NCBI GenBank assembly: GCA_018257865.1
Contig: JAEUBA010000305.1
Location: 1-11,228 of the forward strand
Length of the DNA: 11,228 nucleotides
Direction: 5' to 3'
From: Stereocaulon alpinum
Taxonomy: Eukaryota > Ascomycota > Lecanoromycetes > Lecanorales > Stereocaulaceae
Shown: in pieces, positions 1 to 5,850 of the stretch
Numbering within the stretch: position 1 is the stretch's first letter
Layout: each line of letters opens with the position of its first letter
The notes under the pieces: generated by a model
Told to the model about the DNA's origin: nothing
Database searches by the model: none
Seen by the model: the letters and a program-made list of their open reading frames with translations, nothing else
Position numbers and translations under genes: made by a program

Positions 1-1
1 C

Positions 2-295
2 ACTAATAAACACTACTAATTAGCGCTAATAACTCGAACCCTTACGGGACGGCTATATACCCCCTCCTCCCCCCCCCCCCGTATTAATATAGTAAAGGTT
101 AAAGAAAGTTATAGGGCGCTTAGCGTTATAATAAAGTCGAAGGATATAGAAGAATACAGTAGGGTCCTTAAGAGCTGAGTATGGTGTAAAGGGCGTATAT
201 TATAGTTAGTATTAGAAATAATGTTATAGAGCGCTCGGTATAATATTAAAGAATATAGTTAAGAGTTACCGGTGTTAAGGAGGCCTAGGGTGTAA
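2..295 (+). pseudogene. C-terminal end of an unidentified, RIP-damaged ORF
   Basis: One plus-strand frame runs from the window edge to a TAA at 293-295, with stops at 17, a TGA at 176 and a few TAG/TAA codons typical of RIP. The C-rich tract at 60-80 reads as a Pro/Ser stretch in this frame. After it come a basic and then a charged stretch (for example KSKDIEEYSRVLKS near 131-175), and the frame closes with ELPVLRRPRV. I do not recognise the family. The ORF is followed about 130 bp later by a LINE-like 3' end on the same strand, so it could be the last ORF of a second non-LTR element whose 5' part lies outside the window. It could instead be an unrelated sequence. The TGA is not a simple CpA product, which is odd here. 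Confidence 0.4.
60..80. repeat. C-rich low-complexity tract with a 12-C run
   Basis: Twenty-one bases contain only C and two T residues and end in twelve consecutive C (69-80). In the plus-strand frame described for 2-295 it encodes a short Pro/Ser stretch. Because CpC is a poor RIP target, the run could survive RIP unchanged. Homopolymer length may also be affected by sequencing error. Confidence 0.7.
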
Positions 296-427
296 TCCCT
301 AGACCAAAAGCAATTATATCGTTAAGGATAAGCGGGAGTTTTTATCCAGGCACTATACTATGGTTTCTCTTACGGCTAGGAAAGGCACACTACGTGTACC
401 ATCTACTGGTTTCACAAATAATATAAT
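296..427. other. RIP-poor island upstream of a LINE-like 3' end
   Basis: Unlike the rest of the window, this stretch keeps ordinary CpA and TpG steps. In 361-420 I count five CpA and three TpG, against none in comparable lines elsewhere. It lies between the TAA at 293-295 and the tail repeat at 428-487, so it may be the 3' untranslated part of a plus-strand non-LTR element or a piece of unique DNA. I see no ORF or RNA gene in it. RIP acts on duplicated DNA, so the retained steps suggest that this piece lacked a close homologue when the surroundings were mutated. Confidence 0.55.
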
Positions 428-487
428 AGAACACCCTTATTAGTATATATAGATACTAGAATAGGCGTATAAACCAATCAATCAATA
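428..487 (+). repeat. LINE-type 3' end with (CAAT)n tail, left copy
   Basis: These 60 bp are the reverse complement of 5683-5746, with essentially one substitution (473-475 region) and one 4-bp unit fewer in the tail (right copy has an extra GATT/AATC). Weaker similarity continues outward for about 20 bp (to about 411). The end of the block is a short (CAAT) repeat. The right copy sits exactly where the minus-strand LINE should have its 3' tail, so I read this one as a LINE-type 3' terminus facing right. It abuts the broken RNase H end of the Gypsy element at about 490. The alternative, a terminal inverted repeat of a 5.3-kb DNA transposon, is less likely because the tail length varies by one repeat unit and no transposase was seen. 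Confidence 0.7.
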
Positions 488-489
488 TA

Positions 490-2243
490 TCCTAGCGTAT
501 CTCTACTCCTTTAAATTTATAGCTAAAGAATATAATAGGATACTACTACTTATCCTTACCTAGCTAGCTAAATACTCTACTTATACCTACTTTAGAAGTA
601 TTAGTTTCTATTCTAAGCGCTTACTCCTAGTTATAGTATTCTAGGATAGGTATAGTAGTAAATACTTATTTAAGTATTTAAAACGCCTCGCGTACGATAT
701 TATTAAATATAAAGGGTTACTTAACTTCGCCCTTCTTACTTCCTTAAGTTAGATCGGTTAAAGGCGCTGCGATCTATAAGAAGCCTTTTATAAATCGCTA
801 ATAGAAGCCTACGAAGCTAAGGAAGACTAGTATATCTTTTATAGACCCTAGTTCTAGCTACTTAGTAACCGTATTAATATATAACTACTTTATTTAGATA
901 CTACGCGGGGTTACTATAAATCCTAAGAAGGTAACCTTACTACGATTAAATATATACTTTAGTAACTTCGTATAGAGCTAATACTTTAGTAAAGTACGTA
1001 GTACCTTTTATATATACTCCTAATATAACTCTTCTATTTCTAAGTAGATTAGTACGTCGTCTAGATAGACTACGCAGTATATATTAATATATAGCTTAAG
1101 TACTTTATTAATATATAACTAGAAGGTTACGGGGGTATTTATAAGGCCGAAAGGTATTACTTAGTACTCAAACTAGCTATAGCGAGTCTAGAAGGAGGTT
1201 TTCTACTTATCTCCTTTATATACCTATATCCTATAATACGTATTACGAATATTAATCTTAGTAAAGTACTTAGTACCTATAAACCTCTCTAAGGTTTCTA
1301 AGAGTAATAGTAATAAGTAGTTATTCTTAATAATTACCTCGTTAAGCCCTCTATAGTCGATATAAAGCTATAGGGAATTATCTACTTTCCTTATAAATAA
1401 TACTAGTAAGCCTATTAGGCTACTTAAGAGACGAATCTACTTCTTCTTAAGCGCAGTACTTAGGTAGTCCCTAATCGCTACGAGTTTATTATATAATATA
1501 TTATAAATCGGCCTACTTCTTAGTAGCTTACTAAGTAGTAAGTCTATTAGGTACTTAACTTATTCGTATATATTAAGGCTATTAGATAGTTCTTCTAAAA
1601 AGACCTCTTTTAAGCCTACTAGCTTATTTAGTACGCTAGGCTCGTCTAACTACGTAGCTCTATACTACGTAGCTCTATCGTAACTATCGTTACTTACCAG
1701 TAGAGTCTTATATAGGATTGCGATAAACGCTTCCCCTTTCCTATACGCGATTACTATATTAGCTAATAAAGCAAATTACTCTATATTAATAAGTGCGATA
1801 TTCGCCTACGTCCTAGGCTTATTATAGTACGTCTAGAACTACTCGCGCTAACGGATATTAGGATTAATATTATAGATCTAGGGGTAACTAAGAATAAGGT
1901 TATATCCTTATATATCTACGGTATACGCCTTTAAGGTTCTCTCCTACTTCCGTCTAGTACTATCTGCGAGACTGAGGTTTAACGTATATATACCGTATAA
2001 CGGTATTTAGTGCCTATTAATAGCACGTACTATAGTAGGGGCCTAATTAGGCTCTAGTATCTACGCGCCTTTAATTAAGGACTGCGAGATAAAGTTCTCC
2101 TTACCCCTAGTATCTACTAGGGCAGTAATATTACGCCTACTTAGTAGCGTCGTAATTTCTCCTTATAATACTAAAGCGTAAGGTTTCCGCTTATTAGGTG
2201 GTAACCCTAATACCCTAACGGCGAGTATTAGGTCTTAGCTTTT
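490..2243 (-). pseudogene. pol: Ty3/Gypsy pol: protease, reverse transcriptase, partial RNase H
   Basis: This would be the polyprotein that matures Gag and copies element RNA into DNA. One frame is kept throughout. The protease has ALVDTR followed by NFIS (2123-2085); the family motif is DTG, and GGG to AGG after a T is a RIP change. The RT shows LYIDYRGLNE (about 1355-1325), then FEY.VIPFGLINTPVTF (1175-1115) and the catalytic YLDD (1067-1056), still intact. LGFIVTP (near 925) and PLTDLT (near 745) lead into the connection. The RNase H start reads LRIETNTSK (about 620-590), where TDAS is expected and two codons fit TpG to TpA changes. Many Q and W positions are now TAG or TAA. The frame ends at about 490 without the rest of RNase H or any integrase. 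Confidence 0.92.
1651..1680. repeat. 15-bp in-frame tandem duplication in pol
   Basis: The 15-mer starting TACGTAGCTCTATA is repeated immediately (1651-1665 and 1666-1680), differing at the last two bases. On the minus strand in the pol frame it duplicates five codons in the linker between protease and reverse transcriptase (RAT-stop-Y then RAT-stop-L). It keeps the frame, so it may have been present in the active element. Confidence 0.75.
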
Positions 2244-2246
2244 CCC
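2240..2246 (-). promoter_or_regulatory. Likely -1 ribosomal frameshift heptamer (gag to pol)
   Basis: On the minus strand the bases GGGAAAA read as G GGA AAA in the gag frame, matching the X XXY YYZ rule for -1 slippage. The gag frame has codon low ends at coordinates of the form 3n+2 and pol at 3n, so pol is exactly -1 relative to gag. The site lies about 50 bp after the zinc knuckle and about 120 bp before the protease motif, where a gag-pol shift is expected. The heptamer contains no CpA or TpG, so RIP would leave it intact. The first pol codons after it include one TAA, which fits RIP damage. A downstream stimulatory structure was not established. Confidence 0.65.
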
Positions 2247-3570
2247 TTTTCGCTACCTAAGTTACGCGATTTATTACTAGTAATATACTTCGGGTAATCC
2301 AGCGAGCCTTTAAAATAGCTAAACTACCTATACTTATAATACTAGATCTTAGCGAGGGGTTTTTTATACTTGCTAGCTAAGTCGCTACCTTTATATTTAA
2401 TTCGCGCAGGCCTACGGCCTTATAACGCTAAAGAGGACGATCTCTTACTATCCTCCTTTATATAGGAGGTCCTAGATCTTATACGTAGCTAACTATACTT
2501 ACTAGGCTTCTCCCTAGTATAGGCCTTATTAGTTAAAGGTAGCTCCTTTAGTTTTTATAACCTCTACTTAATACCTTAGTACTGTAGTAGCAGCGAGGTA
2601 TAGGTAGTAGGTTAGAGTACGTCTTTTATAGCTTCTAAAGCGATCTTCTTAACTACTCTATTATATAGGGTCTCTATACGTTCTTAGTCTTCTATAGGGC
2701 GATCCCTTTATACCTATAGGGCTATAAGGTAATCGTTAAAGTTCGCGACTATCTACGTATCTCTTATAGTCGCCCTAGCTAGCTGGCGACCTATATTATA
2801 GGACCTAACTACTAGGTTATAAACTTAATCTAAGTACTAGTTGGTATACTCCTTCTATATAGGTTTACCGGTGCTGCGTAGTATAGTATCTCTTATATTT
2901 CTCTAGGTCTACCTCTTCGTATCTGCTAGAAAGGCGGAGGACTAGCGAGTCTTTTCCTTATCTATATAGAAGTCGTCGCGAGGGGCTGAGGCGATATAAT
3001 CCTCGCAGTCTTAAATAAATATAACTACTAAGTTATAGTAGGTAAGGTACTGTATCTTAGGTACCTTAGTAATACTTGCTCGCTTATAAGATATATCGCA
3101 GTAGTAATTATCGCTATACTTATAATAGTACCCTTATACGTATTCGAATTTAGCGAGTTTAAGCTTTTCGATAGCTACCTACTTCTTAGCCTTAAGTAGT
3201 ATAAGTTAGTAATATTACTCTTAAGTTAGACCTATTAAGCGGGGGTCTTCGCTTGCTAGTATAAGGATTAGAGGTGCGTTATTATTTTAGTTACTACCCT
3301 CGCTAGTAGTATAGCTAGAGGACGTACCTCCTATATTAATAGCTTCTTTAGGGTTAATAACCTCTTCTTATAAGGTTATAACGTTAGTAGTACTTTCCTA
3401 CAATACGATACTACAACTTCGCAGGTTAATAGGGGACTCCTAGGTTATACTTACTATTACTAACTAGGCAGCTCCGTGCGAACGGAGTTATTAGAACTAT
3501 AAGGTAGCAAGTCCTCTTTTATATAGAGCTGCGTAGCGGCTAGGCACGCAGTTACTATTATAGAGTTAAT
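2240..3570 (-). pseudogene. gag: Ty3/Gypsy gag: structural protein with zinc knuckle
   Basis: Gag packages the element RNA into virus-like particles. A single minus-strand frame, interrupted mainly by TAG/TAA, runs from about 3570 to the frameshift site. The N-terminal third is polar and low complexity. A Lys/Glu-rich segment (about 3230-3130) comes next, then the core with YNLVVIF (near 3025), NLVVRSYN (near 2815) and ATIRDT (near 2770). A basic linker (2450-2350) precedes the knuckle at 2341-2294, whose Cys codons (TGT) have become TAT. Cys-x2-Cys-x4-His fits, but the last Cys is two residues too far; removing six bases would restore the usual x4 spacing. The start codon is not identifiable and may have been ATG turned to ATA. 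The frame keeps going past the knuckle to the slippery site. Confidence 0.82.
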
Positions 3571-3744
3571 AGATAGGTAAGTGCGAGTATAATTTATAGA
3601 TTACTAGTAGAGCTAATAACTAAGGAGGTAAGAAGGAATTCGAGGCGTATATAATTCTTTAAGTCCCTAGCTAAGCCCGCTTACTAAGCGTGCTAGGAAC
3701 TTCGCCTAATATACTAGAAACCTACTAAGTATACTAGGCCCAGC
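3571..3744. other. Junction region between Gypsy gag and the unidentified block
   Basis: The gag frame loses protein character here and the plus-strand track has not yet begun. Some CpA and TpG remain (for example around 3690 and 3741). This is where the 5' leader, primer-binding site and 5' LTR of the minus-strand Gypsy would be expected. I could not recognise a tRNA-complementary site or an LTR end. Confidence 0.35.
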
Positions 3745-4680
3745 ACTAATATTCGCCTTCCGCCTCATAGTACGTATCCGCCTAATTTTAGTATAAAAGT
3801 ATACGTAGACGGTAAGACCCCGAAATTAGATATCTTATAAAAAGTAGAATAATTTATATAGAGGCTTAATAAAGTCCTTATAAAGACTATAGATATAGTT
3901 ATATAGCCGGCCGTTAATAAAGTTATTTTATATATAGATAAAAAGTTAGTCTATATAGCTCCTTTACTATTCCTTATAATTTAATACTAATTAGTAAGAA
4001 TTTAAACTATCTATATATTATTAAGGGTATACTATTATAAAGCTATATAACCTTATACTATTCTAATAAGGAAGTATATATACTCTATATAAAAAATTTA
4101 AGCTCCTTTACGTCTTATCGTAGTAACGTACGATTCCGTAATAATATATATATAAATTATTTAACCTCCGGCGATAGTATTAGTTAATATAACTTTATAC
4201 TTAGTTAATACCTATTTAGCCTAGATTTATATAGTAATTATACTAATTCGTATAAAGAAAGTTAAGGCTACGGCTAAGAAGGATACCTTAGACTCTAATA
4301 GTATATCTCCTTATAATACTATTTAGTACTATACTAATCTATATAGGCCTACGTAAAAAGGCTAAGATTAGCTATATATTAGAAAAGGAAGTTTATATAG
4401 GGCTTAAGGAAAAGTACTAAAAGCTTACTAAAATATATAGCCGCCTTATAAATTTATATAAAGAGGGATAGGATAATATAGATAAGGATAGTAAGGTTAA
4501 GTTAGGAGTAGATAGTAGGGCGTAGTATAAATCTATATATAACTATAAAGGTTCGAACTAAACCTATAAAGGTTCGAATCGAACCTATATAGGATATAAG
4601 TAAGATATATAAAGATCTTTATAGAAAAGTACTCTCCTATATAAAAATATAATATAACTATAATAATTTATAATATTAAT
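3745..4680 (+). pseudogene. Unidentified RIP-damaged coding-like track
   Basis: Two plus-strand stretches look protein-like with stops only at TAG/TAA. The first (about 3750-3990) contains VYVDGKTPKLDIL and RLNKVLIKTIDIV. The second (about 4345-4670) is Lys/Arg-rich, contains YVKRLRLAIY and IKVRTKPIKVRIEPI, and closes with YKDLYRKVLSYIKI before a TAA. Between them the frame is unclear, so at least one shift may have occurred. I do not recognise a family. The minus strand of the first stretch is also moderately open, so strand choice is uncertain. The block is more AT-rich than the Gypsy and LINE on either side, suggesting a different element or heavier mutation. It could be part of a retrotransposon gag, a DNA transposon or captured host sequence. 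Confidence 0.35.
4542..4590. repeat. 21-bp tandem repeat with GGTTCGAA cores
   Basis: Two units of about CTATAAAGGTTCGAA lie 21 bp apart (from 4543 and 4564), with a partial third CCTATA at 4584. The period is a multiple of three and matches a seven-residue repeat (KVRTKPI, KVRIEPI) in the plus-strand frame. The cores GGTTCGAACT and GGTTCGAATC resemble the B box of RNA polymerase III promoters. The second unit is also nearly palindromic (GGTTCGAATCGAACC). No A box or tRNA fold was found, so I treat it as a coding repeat. Confidence 0.6.
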
Positions 4681-5099
4681 TTTCTAATAATACCTTAGGA
4701 TAAATAACGTTATCTATTTTCTAATCTATACTAGTTAGTAAAAGAACTGCAAGTCTTTATATATCTTTAGTATAGAATAGTATAATATAGAGCTACCTAT
4801 AACTAAAATAGGACGATAGTAGGTTAATTCCTATAATAGATAGTAACTATTCTTACAACTTATTAATAATTATTATAAAACAGAGCCGAACTAGAAACTA
4901 TTTATATATAAGGATCTAAGGATAGTTACTATCTTTACTAGTTAGATTAATTCTTAGAATTAAGTATAACCTACTATCCTACTTTCCTCTTAAAAGATAA
5001 CCTTTAATATACTACTAGGATAGACGTATAATAACTAGTCGTATTCTATTATATATACTCTTATTAGGGTATAGATTCTATAGTAATATAATTAGGGCC
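4681..5099. other. AT-rich stretch with no recognised gene
   Basis: No convincing coding frame appears on either strand. It contains the inverted repeat listed at 4809-4985 and a 12-bp palindrome TTAGGGCCCTAA (5092-5103) at its edge. It separates the two plus-strand coding-like tracks. Confidence 0.4.
4809..4985. repeat. Long imperfect inverted repeat (possible MITE-like hairpin)
   Basis: The left arm (about 4809-4850) contains TAGGACGATAGTAGGTTA and GATAGTAACTAT. The right arm (about 4920-4985) contains their complements, ATAGTTACTATC and TAACCTACTATCCTA, in mirrored order. The arms differ by about 15 bp of extra sequence in the right arm, and the loop is about 70 bp. The structure could be a small non-autonomous transposon, a terminus pair, or chance in AT-rich DNA. 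No target-site duplication was confirmed. Confidence 0.5.
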
Positions 5100-5590
5100 C
5101 TAACCTTAAAATATAGCTATATAAAAGGGAACCTAGACGGCTTTAGAGATTATAAAAACTTAAGACTTAATCTATCTATTATACCCTCTAATAACGAACT
5201 ATTAGTAGATAGAAAATACTATATATTGCTAGGTAGATAGGAAAGAATCTCTATATTTAGGAGTACTACTATATTATTCTATAGAGATAAGATCGCTCAA
5301 CTTTTAAAGAAATTCGGTACTAGCGAGGAACGTATAAGGTTAATAGTTAGAAAGATTAATTCTATAAAAAGTTATATATCCTAGTATAGGTTTATAATTT
5401 CTAGCGGTAGTTATACTAACTTATATAAAGATAGTTTATAGGATATATAGGTAATTTAACTCGCGAATACCTAATTATTAGACCTAGCGTAAAGCTATAT
5501 ATTCTAGGTAAGGTTAAGTATTAAAAGTTATAGCTAAATTTAAGAACTACGAAGGCTCGTATTAACCTATATAGTATAATTACCTTTAGG
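5100..5590 (+). pseudogene. Second unidentified RIP-damaged coding-like track
   Basis: One plus-strand frame gives a hydrophilic protein-like read with two long stop-free runs (about 31 and 47 codons, roughly 5140-5380). It includes AQLLKKFGTSEERIRLIVRK near 5300-5355. Later stops are TAG/TAA at positions that fit Gln or Trp. Family not recognised. It may belong to the same decayed element as the track at 3745-4680, with the inverted repeat between them, or be separate. Downstream, TACCGGTATA occurs twice (5594-5603 and 5630-5639). The element should end before the LINE tail at 5683. Confidence 0.4.
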
Positions 5591-5682
5591 AACTACCGGT
5601 ATAGTCTATATAAAGTCTCCCCCTATAATTACCGGTATACTACTAAATAGATTATTATTCTTATAGATATTATATAGGGTAG

Positions 5683-5746
5683 TATTGATTGATTGATTGA
5701 TTTATACGCCTATTCTAGTATCTATATATACTAATAAGGGTGTTCT
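5683..5746 (-). repeat. LINE 3' end with (CAAT)n tail, right copy
   Basis: This is the 3' terminus of the minus-strand LINE. Read on the minus strand it starts AGAACACCCTTATTAG, passes AGGCGTATAAAT and ends in four CAAT-type units. It is the inverted counterpart of 428-487. CpA steps in the tail are not mutated although the rest of the LINE has almost none. Confidence 0.75.
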
Positions 5747-5850
5747 CTTATATTATTAGGAAATCTAGGGGGGTTAAAGGCCCTCTAGACGTAAAAGAAA
5801 CCTTTTTAGAGTCGCCCCTTCTAGCTAAAAACTTTCGCTTATTAGCTTAC
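5747..5850 (-). other. LINE 3' untranslated region
   Basis: Between the end of ORF2 and the tail repeat, the minus strand has no clear coding pattern. The segment adjoining the tail resembles the left copy for about 20 bp (to about 5765) and then diverges, so the two elements share the terminal 80 bp only. Confidence 0.55.

Larger units (their letters stand above)
490..3570 (-). mobile_element. Ty3/Gypsy-type LTR retrotransposon body, truncated and RIP-killed
   Basis: Reading leftward, the order is Gag with a CCHC knuckle (2341-2294), protease (VDTR near 2117-2106), reverse transcriptase (YLDD at 1067-1056) and RNase H start (near 600). This protease-RT-RNase H order within pol fits Ty3/Gypsy. 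The element stops at about 490, inside RNase H, where the (CAAT)n tail begins, so integrase and the 3' LTR are absent. No 5' LTR or primer-binding site was recognised upstream of Gag, and the right edge is approximate. Gag is in one frame and pol in the -1 frame, each without indels apart from one possible 6-nt insertion in the knuckle. The most likely cause of the left break is insertion of, or rearrangement with, a LINE. Confidence 0.9.

Noticed and set aside
60..80. C-rich tract as a G-quadruplex or regulatory element
   Set aside because: One long C run broken by two T gives no clear four-tract pattern, and it reads as a Pro/Ser stretch in the surrounding frame.
4542..4590. tRNA gene or tRNA-derived SINE suggested by GGTTCGAATC
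   Set aside because: No A box, acceptor stem or anticodon arm could be paired, and the repeat period of 21 fits a protein repeat.
5092..5103. TTAGGGCCCTAA, resembling head-to-head telomere repeats
   Set aside because: Only one unit in each direction is present, with no array around it. A 12-bp palindrome can arise by chance in this composition.
5594..5639. Repeated 10-mer TACCGGTATA as an operator
   Set aside because: Only two copies 36 bp apart inside decayed sequence, with no neighbouring promoter or regulator.
428..5746. A 5.3-kb DNA transposon with 60-bp terminal inverted repeats
   Set aside because: The right repeat is the 3' end of a clear LINE, the repeats end in a variable (CAAT) tail, no transposase was seen inside, and no flanking target-site duplication was evident.
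428..5746. A DIRS-type element with inverted terminal repeats and a Gypsy-like RT
   Set aside because: The pol order (protease, RT, RNase H) and the aspartic protease fit Ty3/Gypsy. No tyrosine recombinase motifs were recognised, and the repeats are explained by LINE 3' ends.
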